Assembly (NCBI GenBank): GCA_947378425.1
Contig: CANCJV010000008.1
Span: forward strand, 1 to 64,000
DNA length: 64,000 nt
From: Synechococcaceae cyanobacterium
GTDB lineage: Bacteria; Cyanobacteriota; Cyanobacteriia; PCC-6307; Cyanobiaceae
Reading direction: 5' to 3'
The notes below the pieces were generated by a model that did not search any database, was not told where the DNA came from, and was given only the letters and a program-made list of their open reading frames with translations. The number at the start of each line of letters is the position of its first letter. The first letter of the stretch is position 1. Both the position numbers and the translations under genes were made by a program. Below, piece by piece: positions 50,565 through 61,578 of this stretch.

Positions 50565-52200
50565 ATCCGCGCCCGCCTCTCCACAGACGCCCTTAGATCT
50601 GCCCAGATCCCAGTGACTGCAACAGTTCTGGATGAGAAGATGGGCCATGAACAAGCCCAAGAGCTTCCGTCCCTTGAACCCGGAACAGACCCTGCTGTTG
50701 CCGCCATCGCCGATGGACTGGCTGCCGGAGCACCATCTGGTGTTCTTTCTGCTTGATCTGGCTGGTGAGCTGGATCTGAGTGTCATCTACGCGGTCTATC
50801 AGCAGCGGGATCCGCGTGGCGTCAAGGCTTATGAGCCCAGGATGATGGTGGTCTTGCTCCTCTACGCCTACTGCGTCGGGTTGCCCTCGTCCCGAAAGAT
50901 TGAGAAAGCCTGCTGGGAGGATGCCGCCTTCCGTGTTCTGACCGGCAATCAGCAACCGGATCACAGCCGTATCAGTGATTTCCGCCGTGTTCACCTTGAA
51001 GCCTTGGCAGGACTTTTTGTGCAGGTGCTGCGCCTGTGCCAGAAGGCGGGCCTTGTGAGCCTGGGGAACGTGGCGCTGGATGGCACCAAGATGAAAGCCA
51101 ATGCCTCCAAGCACAAGGCGATGACTCACGAGCGGATGCTCAAAGCCGAGGCACAACTGGAGGCCGAGATGGCAGCGCTGCTGCGCAAGGCCGAGCTGAT
51201 CGACGCCCAGGAAGACGAGCGCTACGGCAAGGACAAGCGTGGCGATGAGCTGCCGCCGGAGCTCCAGCGCCGACAGGACCGGATCGAGGTACTCCGTAAG
51301 GCCAGAGCAGAGCTGGAAGCTGAGGCGGCAGCTGATCAGGCCCGCCAGCGCCAGCAGCTGGCCAAAGAGGCCGAGCAACAGGTGGCTGAGGCTGAAACAA
51401 CCCAGGCTGATGCCAAGGCCAAAGAGAAAGCCGCACGTCAGGCCCGATCTGCACGCCAACGGGCCGAGGCGGCTCGGCAGCTGGCCACTGGGAAAGCGGC
51501 AGCAGCGGGGCAGAAGGCTCCAAATCTGGAGATCAGCGTTGATCCCCAGGCGATGCCCAGCCGCAACCTGCCCACCGATGCGACAGGCAATCCGAGGGGC
51601 AACGCCCAACGCAATTTCACCGACCCGGACAGCCACATCCTCAAAGGTGGTGACGGCTGGATCCAGGGCTACAACTGCCAGGCTGCAGTCGATGGCGATC
51701 ATCAGGTGATCGTGGCGGTGGGGGTGAGCAACCAGGCCAGTGATGCACCCCATCTGATTCCGATGGTCGAGCGGATCGTCGCCAACACCGGCCAGCTACC
51801 GGACAAGCTGATCGCGGATGCGGGGTACTGCAGCACCGGCAATATCGAGACCTGCGAGCAGCGCAAGCTGGATGTCTACGTCTCCACCAGCAGGCAGCAA
51901 CACGGCAAACGACCCCGTCCATCAAGGGGGCCAACACCACGGGATCTGAACGCAAGGGGGCGGATGGACCGCAAGATCCGATCCAAGGCGGGCCAAGCGA
52001 TCTACGCCCTGCGCAAGACGATCGTCGAGCCGGTGTTTGGCCAGATCAACGCAGCCAGAGGCCTGGATCGCTTCCTATTAAGGGGCCTCGAGAAGGTGAA
52101 TGGGGAATGGCACTTGATGGCCATCACCCACAAAATCCGCAAGCTGCACAGAGCAGCACTGGCGGGAGCCTGAGGGAGGGGCCGGCGGAAGGCAGCCCTC
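50556..52200 (+). mobile_element. IS1182-family insertion sequence
   Basis: A full-length transposase is preceded by ~90 bases that are matched, in decayed form, at 40552-40645, which locates the left end near CGCATAGATCC (50558). The right end could not be fixed because the decayed copy lacks it; ~52200 is an estimate. It separates the arabinose-type operon from the next glycosyltransferase gene. Confidence 0.65.
50647..52173 (+). CDS. IS1182-family transposase
   Basis: 508 residues from the ATG at 50647 (an in-frame start at 50632 adds five). The N-terminal DUF772 region is FFLLDLAGELDLSVIYAVYQ. The DDE core contains VALDGTKMKANASKHK, then GYNCQAAVDGDHQVIV, KLIADAGYCSTGNIETCEQ and, near the end, YALRKTIVEPVFGQINAARG. 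A ~150-residue charged coiled-coil insertion (RQQLAKEAEQQVAEAETTQ) separates the first and second Asp, as is usual for IS1182. There is no internal stop, so it may be active. Confidence 0.94.
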   Translation: MNKPKSFRPLNPEQTLLLPPSPMDWLPEHHLVFFLLDLAGELDLSVIYAVYQQRDPRGVKAYEPRMMVVLLLYAYCVGLPSSRKIEKACWEDAAFRVLTGNQQPDHSRISDFRRVHLEALAGLFVQVLRLCQKAGLVSLGNVALDGTKMKANASKHKAMTHERMLKAEAQLEAEMAALLRKAELIDAQEDERYGKDKRGDELPPELQRRQDRIEVLRKARAELEAEAAADQARQRQQLAKEAEQQVAEAETTQADAKAKEKAARQARSARQRAEAARQLATGKAAAAGQKAPNLEISVDPQAMPSRNLPTDATGNPRGNAQRNFTDPDSHILKGGDGWIQGYNCQAAVDGDHQVIVAVGVSNQASDAPHLIPMVERIVANTGQLPDKLIADAGYCSTGNIETCEQRKLDVYVSTSRQQHGKRPRPSRGPTPRDLNARGRMDRKIRSKAGQAIYALRKTIVEPVFGQINAARGLDRFLLRGLEKVNGEWHLMAITHKIRKLHRAALAGA

Positions 52201-52653
52201 ATTGACCCATAACAAAACGTTCAAGTCTCCAGTTCGGAGCCGTGGGGAAGCTGGCGCGGGGGTTGACGGTATGTGAGACAAACTCCTAGGGCTGCTGACT
52301 CTGGCCCTGAGCGGCCTATAATAACAGGAGCCCGAAGCCAGGCAACTTTTGCTGCAGGCGTTGCAAAAAAACATAAGCTTTGCTGCCAGCGATCTGTGGG
52401 GTGGCTCGGCCAGGTCCTACCTTGATCATGCTTGAGGATGCCAGATGTTTGCCATCGGCTTTGCTTTGACGGCCAAACCAAGCAAGCTGTCCGGCGACGA
52501 TTAGATAGGGGGCCGCTTAGACAGTTGACATCGGGCACTTAAACGAGGATTCGATCCTGAAAAAGATCCAGCGGCTTTGCCCGTAAATTCTCGCAACGTG
52601 ACGCCTTGCCTACTGCAGATGATGCTAAAATAAACTTAGACACCAAATCGACA
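52201..52653. other. Spacer between the IS element and the glycosyltransferase gene
   Basis: No supported gene. The sequence drifts from GC-rich to AT-rich. A TTGACA occurs near 52524 without a good -10 at the right distance. The glycosyltransferase frame is open from a TTG at 52606, but the ATG at 52654 is the better start. Confidence 0.4.
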
Positions 52654-54201
52654 ATGAAAAAGCATATTAATATGACAAATCTGCTTATTTTCTTGCCAGC
52701 TTTAGGCGCTTGTTTGTATTGGGCGCTTACACTCAATCAGCCGCTGATTGACCAACACTCATTCAGGCAAGCACAAACGGCACTTACGGCTCTGTTCATG
52801 CAACCAGGCTTGAACGGGTTCCTCAATTATGAAACCCCCGTAATGGGAAGCCCTTGGGCCATTCCGTTCGAGCTTCCTCTATTCCAATGGTTTGCCAATG
52901 GCTTGTCCAAACACTTGCCACTGAGTTTCAGCGCCTGCGGACGCCTGCTGAGCATCATCTTCGGAATTGGCTGCGTCGGTCCAGCGCTGGGCCTACTCCA
53001 TAGATTTGGCGTCAAAGATGCAGGAAAAATATGTTTTTCCTTTCTTTACTTTTCATCCGCTATTTATCTCTACTGGAATCGCGCGTACATGATTGAGAGC
53101 ACTGCTCTTTTCTTCACTTTAACGAGTCTTTACCTTTACACTTTAGTCCGCGACGGTGCATTCAACCAAGCTCGTACACTCAAGAAACAGTCGCTTGTGC
53201 TCGCAGGATTCTGGCTGAGCCTCAGCCTCAGCCTCCTGGTCAAGGCCACTACAGGTCTACCAATTCTGTTATTAATTATCCTTGACTTGATCTGGCAGCT
53301 ATTTAAGAGTTTCCGAGAAAAGCATGAGTCTTTCAAGTCAATTTTTTATAGACTTATTCCAACTGCCCTCATTGCTTTTGCTGCACTGTTAATACTGAAA
53401 GGATGGACACTTCATGCTGATGCTGTCAAAAGCTTAAATCCCATTGGCATCGGATGGACCTCGGAGGCTCTCAAGGCATGGAATTATGGAACCGTGGATC
53501 AACGATTATCTCTAGAGCTATGGCTAGGAGTTTTAATTAAAAGAATGTTAACGCCAATCGGTGCTATTCCCTTTTTGTCCTTAGTGATTTTATCTCTAGC
53601 ACAAAAGCAAAACCATCGACAACGGACGCTAATTTTAGTTAGCATCATACTGGCGTTGATTCCTTTGTTAGTTTTTTCTAATTTGCATATTATTCATACA
53701 TACTATCAAATGGCCAATCAAATCTATCTTTTAATCGGTATTTCTGCTGCTTTTGACGGTTTCTTTCAGCCCTTCAGGCCGAAATGGCAACAAATAGTCG
53801 CGTTGTGCGCTGTAGCACTATTTGCATTCGGCAGTTACAATGAATTCAAGGTCAACTATTTTGAGTCATCCTTGGCGCAGACGAATGATCGCCTAGAGAT
53901 CGGAAAGCTAGTCAAAGCACAAACATCTCCTGTTTCAGGTATTCTAGTCTTCGGTGATGATTGGAATTCCGAGTTCTCTTTCCACAGTCAACGTCGATCA
54001 CTTAGCTTGCCCGATGGACTTATTAATACCCCCATTCAAGAAGTTCTCCTTCAAAATCCCAGCAGCTCTCTGGGCGGAATGAAGCTTGGCGCTATTATCA
54101 CGAAAACAGAAATCTTGAGCGATAAATTGGCAGAACAGAGCTGCCCGATCAAACAGGTGAAAGCCTTCGGCGAGTGGAAAGCATACATATGCAAACCCTA
54201 G
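52654..54201 (+). CDS. Polytopic glycosyltransferase-like protein (GT39/PMT-type)
   Basis: 515 residues from the ATG at 52654 with about ten membrane helices. The first outer loop has LNQPLIDQHSFRQAQTALTA, where the D-x-x-S/H-FRQxQ pattern is seen in ArnT/PMT-like GT-C enzymes. YWNRAYMIESTALFFTLTSL lies in the next loop. A periplasmic C-terminal domain (~425-515) ends in AFGEWKAYICKP. These enzymes transfer a sugar from a polyprenyl phosphate to protein, lipid or glycan outside the membrane. The gene is AT-rich. It could be another user of the lipid-linked sugar made upstream or could serve the rhamnose genes downstream. Confidence 0.7.
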   Translation: MKKHINMTNLLIFLPALGACLYWALTLNQPLIDQHSFRQAQTALTALFMQPGLNGFLNYETPVMGSPWAIPFELPLFQWFANGLSKHLPLSFSACGRLLSIIFGIGCVGPALGLLHRFGVKDAGKICFSFLYFSSAIYLYWNRAYMIESTALFFTLTSLYLYTLVRDGAFNQARTLKKQSLVLAGFWLSLSLSLLVKATTGLPILLLIILDLIWQLFKSFREKHESFKSIFYRLIPTALIAFAALLILKGWTLHADAVKSLNPIGIGWTSEALKAWNYGTVDQRLSLELWLGVLIKRMLTPIGAIPFLSLVILSLAQKQNHRQRTLILVSIILALIPLLVFSNLHIIHTYYQMANQIYLLIGISAAFDGFFQPFRPKWQQIVALCAVALFAFGSYNEFKVNYFESSLAQTNDRLEIGKLVKAQTSPVSGILVFGDDWNSEFSFHSQRRSLSLPDGLINTPIQEVLLQNPSSSLGGMKLGAIITKTEILSDKLAEQSCPIKQVKAFGEWKAYICKP

Positions 54202-54300
54202 GGCGAACTAGCATCGGTTTCTGAACAAACAGCCAATGACCGGCTCGGGAGTGGCCACATTGAATCAAAGAGTAGTCTGAACCTCAAGCAACAACTAAAG

Positions 54301-55200
54301 TTATCCGCCCTCTGCTGCCAAGATATCAAACACCCTCGCCAACCCCACCCGCCAGTGCACGGCTGCCAGCCCCAGAGCCTTCCGTGATCCCGCGCAGTCG
54401 AGCAGCGAATAGCTCGGCCGCCTTGCCGGCGTCGGATAGTCGGCGCTGGTGATCGGCTCCACCACAGCCGGCCGTTGCAACAGCCCCTGCGCTAGCCCCA
54501 GCTCACCGATGGCATGGGCGAAGTCGTACCAGCTGGCGGCGCCGGCATCGCTCCAGTGCAGGATGCCGCTGGCCTGACGGCCGATGGCGGCCCAGCAGGC
54601 CGCCGCCAGGGTGTGGGTGGCGGTGGGACAGCCCACCTGGTCGGCCACCACGGCCAGGGGTTCGCCCGCCGCCGCCTTGAGCCCATGCAGGCGCAGCATG
54701 GTCAGGCAGAAGTTCCTGCCCACCGGCCCGTACACCCAGCTGGTGCGCAGCACACAACAGCGATCGGCCGGCAGGGCGGCCCGGGCCCGCTGTTCTCCCG
54801 CCGCCTTGCTGCGGCCGTAGACGCCGATCGGATCCACCGCCTGCTCCGGCCGGTAGGGATGGCCCTGCTCTCCGTTGAAGACAAAGTCCGTGCTCACCTG
54901 CAGCAAGCGGCCGCCGCTCTCCGCCAGGGCGGTGGCGAAGGCTCCCGGAGCGCCGGCATTGACGGCCATGGCCAGGTTGGGTTCCTGTTCGGCTCGATCC
55001 ACCGCCGTGTAGGCGCCGGCATTGAGAACCCAGTCCGGCCGGTGCTGGCGGACTGCCGCGGCGCAGGCGCCGGCATCGGCGAGGTCCAGTTCCTTGCGAC
55101 CGCAGGCGATCAGGGTGATGCCCTCGGGCTTGCTACCCCTGAGGGCCTGGCCCAGCTGGCCGCCGCTGCCGGTGAGCAGCACTTTCAACGCCGGGCTCAC
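54301..55200 (-). CDS. rfbD: dTDP-4-dehydrorhamnose reductase
   Basis: 299 residues. The NAD(P) site is LLTGSGGQLGQALRG. RmlD features follow: WVLNAGAYTAVDRAEQEP, LLQVSTDFVFNGEQGHPYRP and the catalytic Tyr/Lys in GVYGRSKAAGEQ. VADQVGCPT is diagnostic. The enzyme performs the last step of dTDP-L-rhamnose synthesis. The start overlaps the rfbC stop by four bases on the same strand. Confidence 0.95.
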   Translation of the reverse strand: MSPALKVLLTGSGGQLGQALRGSKPEGITLIACGRKELDLADAGACAAAVRQHRPDWVLNAGAYTAVDRAEQEPNLAMAVNAGAPGAFATALAESGGRLLQVSTDFVFNGEQGHPYRPEQAVDPIGVYGRSKAAGEQRARAALPADRCCVLRTSWVYGPVGRNFCLTMLRLHGLKAAAGEPLAVVADQVGCPTATHTLAAACWAAIGRQASGILHWSDAGAASWYDFAHAIGELGLAQGLLQRPAVVEPITSADYPTPARRPSYSLLDCAGSRKALGLAAVHWRVGLARVFDILAAEGG

Positions 55201-55781
55201 GGGAACACATCTCCGGAGGCCAGGGCCTCGGCCAGGCTGGGGGCCGCCCCATCCTTGTCCGCCAGCAGGGGCTCCGTTCCGTTCAGCTCCTCCAGCGGCC
55301 AGCCGATGGCCACGCTGGGGTCATCCCAGCGCAGCGAGCGCTCACAGGCCTTGTTCCAGAAGCCGCTGGCCTTGTACAGCACTTCGGCGCTCTCGCTGAG
55401 GGTGAGAAAGCCATGGGCGAAGCCCACCGGCACCCAGAGCTGGCTGTGGTTATCGGCGTTGAGCCGGGCTCCGACCCACCGGCCGAAGCTGATCGAAGAG
55501 CGGCGCAGATCGACGGCGACATCGAACACCTCGCCGACGACGCAGCGCACCAGCTTGGCCTGGGGTTCGGGATCGAGCTGGTAGTGCAGGCCCCGCAGCA
55601 CTCCGCGGCTGGAGCGGGAATGGTTGTCCTGATGGAAGACGGGGGCCTGATCGACCGCAACGCCGAGCACCTCGGCGAAGCGGCGCTGATTCCAGCTCTC
55701 GAAGAAAAAGCCGCGGCCATCGCCGAAGACCTGGGGGGTGAGCAGCAGCGGCCCCTCAATGTCGAAGCATTCGATCTGCAT
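55197..55781 (-). CDS. rfbC: dTDP-4-dehydrorhamnose 3,5-epimerase
   Basis: 194 residues from the ATG at 55781, the normal RmlC length. Motifs include GDGRGFFFESWNQRRFAEV, FHQDNHSRSSRGVLRGLHYQ with the catalytic His, and LWVPVGFAHGFLTLSESAEV. It epimerises C3 and C5 of the 4-keto sugar in the cytosol. The gap to rfbA is two bases, and it overlaps rfbD. The longer upstream frame is antisense to nothing functional and lies within rfbA, so the internal ATG was chosen. Confidence 0.95.
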   Translation of the reverse strand: MQIECFDIEGPLLLTPQVFGDGRGFFFESWNQRRFAEVLGVAVDQAPVFHQDNHSRSSRGVLRGLHYQLDPEPQAKLVRCVVGEVFDVAVDLRRSSISFGRWVGARLNADNHSQLWVPVGFAHGFLTLSESAEVLYKASGFWNKACERSLRWDDPSVAIGWPLEELNGTEPLLADKDGAAPSLAEALASGDVFP

Positions 55782-55783
55782 GG

Positions 55784-56698
55784 TCAGCCCAGTTCCCCGC
55801 CGTTTTCGCTGAGCAGCTGTAGCAGATAGGCGCCGTAACCGCTCTTGCACAGGGGCTGGGCCAGGCGCTCCAGCTGGCTGTCGTCGATCCAGCCCAGGCG
55901 CCAGGCCACCTCCTCCGGACAGCCCACCTTCAGCCCCTGGCGATGCTCCAGGGTGCGGATGTAGCTGGCCGCCTCATGCAGCGAATCGGGGGTGCCGGTA
56001 TCGAGCCAGGCCATGCCCCGACCCATCAGTTGGACTCTCAGCAGGCCATCGTCGAGATAGAGCTGGTTCAGGTCGGTGATTTCCAGCTCTCCGCGCCTGG
56101 AGGGGCGCACCTGACGGGCGCGCTCGACGACGCTGGCGTCATAGAAGTAGAGCCCGGTGACCGCATAGCGGGACCTGGGCTTGCTGGGCTTCTCCTCAAG
56201 GCTGATCACGCGCCCCTGCTCATCGAACTGCACGACGCCGTAGCGCTCGGGATCGCGCACTGGATAGGCAAACACCGTGGCACCGTTGGCGGTGCCATAG
56301 CTGGCCTGCAGCTGGGGCACCAGATCATGGCCGTGGAAGAGGTTGTCCCCCAGCACCAGCGCGGCGGGCCGGCCCGCCAGAAAATCGGCGCCGATCAGGA
56401 AGGCCTGGGCCAGCCCATCGGGACGCGGCTGGATGGCGTAGCTGATCGCCATGCCCCAGGCGGAACCATCACCGAGCAGGCGCTGGAAGGCGCTCTGGTC
56501 GGCGGGGGTGGTGATGATCAGCACCTCACGAATCCCCGCCAGCATCAGGGTGCTGAGCGGGTAGTAGATCATCGGCTTGTCGTACACGGGCATCAGCTGT
56601 TTGCTGATGGCGCCGGTGAGCGGTGCCAGGCGGGTGCCGTTGCCACCGGCCAGGATGATGCCCCGTCGCTCGCCCGTGGCCAGAGATTCAACGATCAC
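55784..56698 (-). CDS. rfbA: Glucose-1-phosphate thymidylyltransferase
   Basis: 304 residues. The nucleotidyltransferase motif is [20 protein letters not shown], followed by [34 protein letters not shown] and the product-binding [11 protein letters not shown]. It makes dTDP-glucose, the first step toward dTDP-rhamnose. It is the first gene of rfbA-rfbC-rfbD; the 4,6-dehydratase gene rfbB is not in the window and must lie elsewhere. The promoter should be in the 37 bases before polA's end or within polA. Confidence 0.95.
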   Translation of the reverse strand: MIVESLATGERRGIILAGGNGTRLAPLTGAISKQLMPVYDKPMIYYPLSTLMLAGIREVLIITTPADQSAFQRLLGDGSAWGMAISYAIQPRPDGLAQAFLIGADFLAGRPAALVLGDNLFHGHDLVPQLQASYGTANGATVFAYPVRDPERYGVVQFDEQGRVISLEEKPSKPRSRYAVTGLYFYDASVVERARQVRPSRRGELEITDLNQLYLDDGLLRVQLMGRGMAWLDTGTPDSLHEAASYIRTLEHRQGLKVGCPEEVAWRLGWIDDSQLERLAQPLCKSGYGAYLLQLLSENGGELG

Positions 56699-56735
56699 AA
56701 CGGGATGGATCGGCCGCGCATGGGGTGGCAGTCTC

Positions 56736-59700
56736 TCACTTGGCCTCCATCCAGTTCGGTCCCACGCCGGTCTCCACCCGCAGCGGCACCGCCAGCTGCA
56801 CGGCCTCCTCCATGATCCGGCGGGTCAGCGCGAGAGTCTGCTCGAGAGCCTCCGGGGCCGCTTCGAGCACCAGTTCATCGTGCACCTGCAGCAACAGCCT
56901 GGCTGGCAGATTCGCCGCCAGCAACGCCTGGTGAAGTCTCACCATCGCCACCTTGATGATGTCGGCACTGGAGCCCTGGATCGGCGCATTGGCCGCCGCC
57001 CTGAGCTGCTGCCCCTCCATGCCGGCGCGGCGGGCCGCCTCCAGATCGATCTCCAGGGGATCCTTGCCCAGCAGCCGGCCGAGGCCACCCGGATCGAAGT
57101 GGAAGGTGCGGCGCCGCCCCAGGATCGTCTCGACGTAGCCCCGGCTGAGGGCCTGGCGCTCCTGCAGTTCCAGGAAGGCGAACACCCGCGGATAGCGCTG
57201 CTTGTACTTGCTCAGAAACTCCTTGGCCTGGGCCTGGCCGACTCCCGTTTCACGGGCGAAGCGCTGGGCCCCCATGCCGTAGATCACACCGAAGTTGATC
57301 GTCTTGCCCAGGCGCCGTTCGTCCGCGCTCACCTCGTCCTTCTCCAGCAGCAAACGCGCCGTCAGGGCATGGACGTCGTCGCCGCTGTTGTAGGCCTCCA
57401 CCAGCACCGGCTCCCCCGAGAGGTGGGTGAGGATGCGCAGCTCGATCTGGGAGTAGTCGGCGCTGATCAGCTGCCAGCCCTCCTGGGGCAGAAATGCCTT
57501 GCGGATGCGGCGGCTGAACTCGGTGCGGATGGGGATGTTCTGCAGATTGGGATTGCTGCTCGACAGCCGGCCGGTGGCGGTGACCGCCTGGTTGAAATCG
57601 GTGTGCACCCGGCCGGTTTCCGGCTCCACCAGGGCCGGCAGGGCCTCCACATAGGTGCTGCGCAACTTGCTGAGGGTGCGGTGCTCCAGCACCAGCGGCA
57701 CCACCGGATGATCGCCGTCGAGCTTTTCGAGCACGGCCGCATCGGTGCTCCAGCCGGTCTTGGTCTTGCGCGATTTCTTGCGATCCAGCCCAAGGGTGTC
57801 GAACAGCAGTTCCCCCAGTTGCTTCGGCGAGGCCAGGTTGAAATCGACGCCGGCGGCCTGCTTGGCCTCGCCGTCGAGGCGCTCGAGGGTGGCGGCCAGC
57901 TCGCTGCTCAGCTCCTGGAGGTAGGCGATGTCGATGCGGATGCCGGTGGCCTCCATTGCCGCCAGCACCGGCTCCAGCGGCAGCTCCACCTGCTCCAGCA
58001 GGGGCAGCAGGGCCGGCCCCAGGGCGGCGAGTTGCTGGCGCAGCAAGGGTGTCAGCCGGCCCGTGAGATGCACGTCCATGCCGCAGTACAGGGAGGCTTC
58101 CGCCACCGGTACGTCGGCGAAGCTCCCCCCCTTCGGCACCAGCTGGCTGAAGCTGGTGGGGCTGAAGCCGAAGCAGCGCTCGGCCATGGCCTCAAGGCCG
58201 TGCTTGTCGCCGCCATCACGGATGTAGTCGGCCAGCATCGTGTCCATCACCACCCCGGCCAGGGGCAGGCCGTGGCGCAGCAGGATCAGCCGGTCGTACT
58301 TGGCGTTCTGCAGGGTCTTGGGATGGACGCCGCTGGCCAGCCAGGGGGCCAGGGCGGTGAGCACCTGTTCCAACGGCAGCTGCCTGGGCGGCGGCGGCGG
58401 CTCCGAGAGCAGATCGGCGGCGGCCTGAGGGCGATGGCCGATCGGGATGTAGGCCAGCTCGTCCAGCCCCAGGCCCCAGGCCAGGCCGATGCCCACCAGT
58501 TCGGCCCGGAAGGGGTTGAGATCGGTGGTCTCGGTGTCGAGGGCCACCGGGCTGGCGACATCGCGGCATTCCATCAGCCGCTGCACCAGGGTCTGCAGTT
58601 CGGCAGCTTCGGCGATGATCCGAGGCTCCAGCTGGGGCAGGCTTTCGCCGCCGCTGGCCGGATCGGGGGCTGCCGGGGCCGCTGTGCCGCCCACTGAGGT
58701 GGCGCCCGCGGAGGCCGTGGCGGATGAGGGATCTGCGGTCAAGCGGGCTGTGGTTGCGCCCTCTGCACCGGAACTCTCGGCGCTCGAACCGTCTGCGCTC
58801 GAACCAGCCGTGCTGGTTCCGTTGGCGCCGGCCGGCGGCTGGGCCGAGAAGATGCGGGCGAAGCCCTCGACCTGGCGGGCCAGGCTGAACAGCTCCAGCT
58901 CCTCGAGCCGCCGGCCCAGCTCCTCGGCTCTGACGCTGCCCAGGGCCAGGCGCGGCTCCGTAGGCAGCGGGATCTCCACCAGGATCCGGGCCAGCTTGCG
59001 CGACAGGTAGGCGTTGTCGCGGTCGGTTTCCAGCTTGGCCTTGAGGGCGCCTTTCACCTGATCGAGGGCGGCATAGACGCCATCGAGATCGCCGTGGGCC
59101 TTGAGCAGGGTGATGGCGGTCTTGGGTCCGACGCCCTTGACCCCGGGGATGTTGTCGGAGCTGTCGCCGGTGAGGGCCTTGAGGTCGATCACGTCTTCGG
59201 GTGGCACCCCCAGCCGTGCGATCACCTCCTCGCGGCGGACTTCACTGGGTCCCGAGCTCTTGGCGTAGGGGCCGCCGCCCATGTACAGCACGGCGATGTC
59301 GCGTTCGTCGTCGACCAGCTGGAACAGATCGCGATCACCCGAGAGGATGCGCACCCGCCAGCCCTCGGAAGCGGCCCGGTTGGCCAGCGTGCCGAGCACG
59401 TCGTCGGCCTCGAAGCCCGGCGCCAGGCAGAGGGGCAGGTCGAGAGCTTCGGCCAGGAGGCTCTGCAGATTGCCCAGGTCCTCGAAGAAGTGTGCGGGTG
59501 CTTCGTCCCGATGGGCCTTGTAATTGACGTCCTCGACGTGGCGGAAGGTGGGCTCGGCGGTGTCGAAGGCGATCACCACCCCCTGGGGGTTCAGGCCCTT
59601 GCAGTTCTCCAGCAGGGCCTTGAGGAAGCCATAGGTGACGCTGGTGGGCACCCCGGCCTTGGTGCTGAGGCCCCCATCACCGCCCTTGGCAAAGGCATAG

Positions 59701-59762
59701 AAACTGCGGAAGGCCAGGGAATGGCCATCCACCAACAGCAACAGGGGCTTGTCCTCCGCCAT
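56736..59762 (-). CDS. polA: DNA polymerase I
   Basis: 1008 residues, longer than the ~930 of E. coli because of a low-complexity linker. Residues ~1-290 are the 5' nuclease ([37 protein letters not shown]). A Ser/Ala/Thr/Gly linker covers ~300-375. The 3'-5' exonuclease (~385-590) keeps its acidic residues ([13 protein letters not shown] and YCGMD), so proofreading should work. The polymerase domain has motif [19 protein letters not shown], motif [17 protein letters not shown] and motif [13 protein letters not shown]. It acts in repair and Okazaki fragment maturation. Confidence 0.97.
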   Translation of the reverse strand: MAEDKPLLLLVDGHSLAFRSFYAFAKGGDGGLSTKAGVPTSVTYGFLKALLENCKGLNPQGVVIAFDTAEPTFRHVEDVNYKAHRDEAPAHFFEDLGNLQSLLAEALDLPLCLAPGFEADDVLGTLANRAASEGWRVRILSGDRDLFQLVDDERDIAVLYMGGGPYAKSSGPSEVRREEVIARLGVPPEDVIDLKALTGDSSDNIPGVKGVGPKTAITLLKAHGDLDGVYAALDQVKGALKAKLETDRDNAYLSRKLARILVEIPLPTEPRLALGSVRAEELGRRLEELELFSLARQVEGFARIFSAQPPAGANGTSTAGSSADGSSAESSGAEGATTARLTADPSSATASAGATSVGGTAAPAAPDPASGGESLPQLEPRIIAEAAELQTLVQRLMECRDVASPVALDTETTDLNPFRAELVGIGLAWGLGLDELAYIPIGHRPQAAADLLSEPPPPPRQLPLEQVLTALAPWLASGVHPKTLQNAKYDRLILLRHGLPLAGVVMDTMLADYIRDGGDKHGLEAMAERCFGFSPTSFSQLVPKGGSFADVPVAEASLYCGMDVHLTGRLTPLLRQQLAALGPALLPLLEQVELPLEPVLAAMEATGIRIDIAYLQELSSELAATLERLDGEAKQAAGVDFNLASPKQLGELLFDTLGLDRKKSRKTKTGWSTDAAVLEKLDGDHPVVPLVLEHRTLSKLRSTYVEALPALVEPETGRVHTDFNQAVTATGRLSSSNPNLQNIPIRTEFSRRIRKAFLPQEGWQLISADYSQIELRILTHLSGEPVLVEAYNSGDDVHALTARLLLEKDEVSADERRLGKTINFGVIYGMGAQRFARETGVGQAQAKEFLSKYKQRYPRVFAFLELQERQALSRGYVETILGRRRTFHFDPGGLGRLLGKDPLEIDLEAARRAGMEGQQLRAAANAPIQGSSADIIKVAMVRLHQALLAANLPARLLLQVHDELVLEAAPEALEQTLALTRRIMEEAVQLAVPLRVETGVGPNWMEAK

Positions 59763-59869
59763 GGTTTCGCTGTGCTTCAGCCTCTGGGATCGGCACAGCC
59801 TGCCAGAGCAGGTCAGCCCCAGCCTTTTGCGCCATCCTGGGGGCAGAGAATCGCCGTTGACGCCCCTCG

Positions 59870-60118
59870 ATGACCCGTCTTCCGCGCCGCTATGCCATCT
59901 ATCTGATTCTCACCGGCGGCCACACCGAGGTGGTGCACTTCGCCACCCTGGACGCCTTTCATCAGTGGTACACAGGGGTGCTGCACGCGGCGGCCACGCC
60001 CGATGCGTTCGTGAATGTGCCGATCAGCGAACTCGAAGGCGAATATCTCCTGATCCGCTCCAGCAGCGTGATGGGAATCCGGGTGGAACCCCACTACGGC
60101 ATGGTGGACGAGGGCTGA
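59870..60118 (+). CDS. Small conserved-looking hypothetical protein
   Basis: 82 residues: [20 protein letters not shown], then [20 protein letters not shown] and [11 protein letters not shown]. It looks like a compact alpha-beta domain with no signal peptide. The gene is divergent from polA and its last 25 bases overlap the end of gltX on the other strand. I believe similar small proteins occur in picocyanobacteria but assign no function. Confidence 0.65.
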   Translation: MTRLPRRYAIYLILTGGHTEVVHFATLDAFHQWYTGVLHAAATPDAFVNVPISELEGEYLLIRSSSVMGIRVEPHYGMVDEG

Positions 60119-61554
60119 AGCCGCAGCCGATCTTCACCGTTGCGATGCAGCAATCGCCAGGTGGTGACGAGATCCGGGCCCTGGAGGCTGCCCAACAGGG
60201 CGGCCCTCAGGCTCTTCATCAGCACACCCTTCTTCACCCCGGCGCTGCCGGCCGCCTGGGCCAGCAGCTCCTGGGCCAGCTCGGGGGGCAGCTCTTCGCA
60301 GCCTTCCGGCAGCAGCGCCAGCAGGGCCGCCAGGGCCGGGCGAGCGCCTTCGCTGGCCAGCTGGGCGAGGGCGGCGGCGTCCGGAGCGGGCCTGGTGAAC
60401 AGAGCCGTGGCCTGCTCGACGCCGTCAGCCAGCAGGGTCAGGGAGGGGGCCAGCAGCTCACAGAGCTGGCGCTGCCAGTCGGCATCAGCGGTGGGCCCCT
60501 CCTGGCCCCAGCCCCTGGCGGCCCAGAGGGGCTGCAGTTGCTGCCTGAGCGCCTCGGCGCCGAGACCGTGCAGCACCTGGCCGTTCAGCCAGTTGAGCTT
60601 GTCCCAGTCGAAGCGGGCACCGGCCCGGTTGACGCGGGCGAAATCAAACACCGCGGCGGCCTGCTCGAGGCTGAAGCGTTCGCCCATGCCCTCGGGCGGT
60701 GACCAGCCCAGCAGGGTCATGTAGTTGACGAGGGCCTCGGCGCTGTAGCCCATGGACTGGAAGTCGCTGATCGAGGTGACGCCATCGCGCTTGGAGAGTT
60801 TCTTGCCCTCCTGGTTCAGGATCAGGGGCGTGTGGGCAAACACCGGTGCGGTGTGGCCCAGGGCCGCGTAGAGCAGCAGTTGTTTGGCGGTGTTGGCAAT
60901 GTGGTCCTCGCCGCGGATCACGTGGCTGATCGCCATCGCGGCGTCATCGACGACCACCACCAGGTTGTAGAGGGGATCGCCGATCTGATCGGCGGGGGCT
61001 CGGCGGGCGATCACCATGTCGCCGCCCAGGTCGCTGCCGGACCAGCGCATTTCGCCACGCACCAGGTCCTGCCAGGTGATCACGGCCTCGTCATCGATGC
61101 GGAAGCGGATCACGGCCTCGCGCCCCTCCGCGAGGAAAGCCCGTTCCTGCTCGGGGCTGAGATGGCGATGGCGGTTGTCGTAGCGCGGCGCCCGGTTCTC
61201 GGCCTGCTGGAGCTCGCGCATGGCGGCCAGTTCCGCTTCGTTGGCGTAGCAGCGATAGGCGTGACCGCTGGCCAGCAGCTGGGCGATGGCGGCCCGGTGG
61301 GCTTCGATCCGCTCGCTCTGGATCACCGGATCCCCGTCCCAGTCGAGGCCAAGCCAATGCAGCCCTTCAAGGATGTTGGCGGTGTATTCCTCCTTGGAGC
61401 GCTCCCGGTCGGTGTCCTCGATGCGCAACAGGAAACTGCCGCCGTGGTGACGGGCAAACAGCCAGTTGAAGACAGCCGTGCGCGCCGTACCGATGTGCAG
61501 GGTGCCCGTGGGGCTGGGCGCGAGACGGACACGCACCGATCCGGCCACGGCCAT
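60094..61554 (-). CDS. gltX: Glutamyl-tRNA synthetase
   Basis: 486 residues from the ATG at 61554. The class I signature is [20 protein letters not shown] (HIGH) and the KMSKS-type motif is [12 protein letters not shown]. Also conserved are [13 protein letters not shown] and [15 protein letters not shown]. Cyanobacterial GluRS charges tRNA-Glu and is often non-discriminating, serving tRNA-Gln and tetrapyrrole synthesis as well. The start was chosen at [15 protein letters not shown]; the upstream frame runs into tRNA-Asp, which ends 25 bases ahead of the ATG. Confidence 0.97.
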   Translation of the reverse strand: MAVAGSVRVRLAPSPTGTLHIGTARTAVFNWLFARHHGGSFLLRIEDTDRERSKEEYTANILEGLHWLGLDWDGDPVIQSERIEAHRAAIAQLLASGHAYRCYANEAELAAMRELQQAENRAPRYDNRHRHLSPEQERAFLAEGREAVIRFRIDDEAVITWQDLVRGEMRWSGSDLGGDMVIARRAPADQIGDPLYNLVVVVDDAAMAISHVIRGEDHIANTAKQLLLYAALGHTAPVFAHTPLILNQEGKKLSKRDGVTSISDFQSMGYSAEALVNYMTLLGWSPPEGMGERFSLEQAAAVFDFARVNRAGARFDWDKLNWLNGQVLHGLGAEALRQQLQPLWAARGWGQEGPTADADWQRQLCELLAPSLTLLADGVEQATALFTRPAPDAAALAQLASEGARPALAALLALLPEGCEELPPELAQELLAQAAGSAGVKKGVLMKSLRAALLGSLQGPDLVTTWRLLHRNGEDRLRLQPSSTMP

Positions 61555-61578
61555 CTTCAATCTCCCAGGTGATCTAAA

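Noticed and set aside
54301..56698. Complete dTDP-rhamnose operon
   Set aside because: Only rfbA, rfbC and rfbD are present; no gene for the 4,6-dehydratase (rfbB) was found in the window, so the pathway is incomplete here.
56577..58697. 706-codon plus-strand frame opposite polA
   Set aside because: polA is unmistakable on the other strand; the frame has the repetitive Gln/Gly/His/Leu composition typical of antisense shadows in GC-rich DNA.
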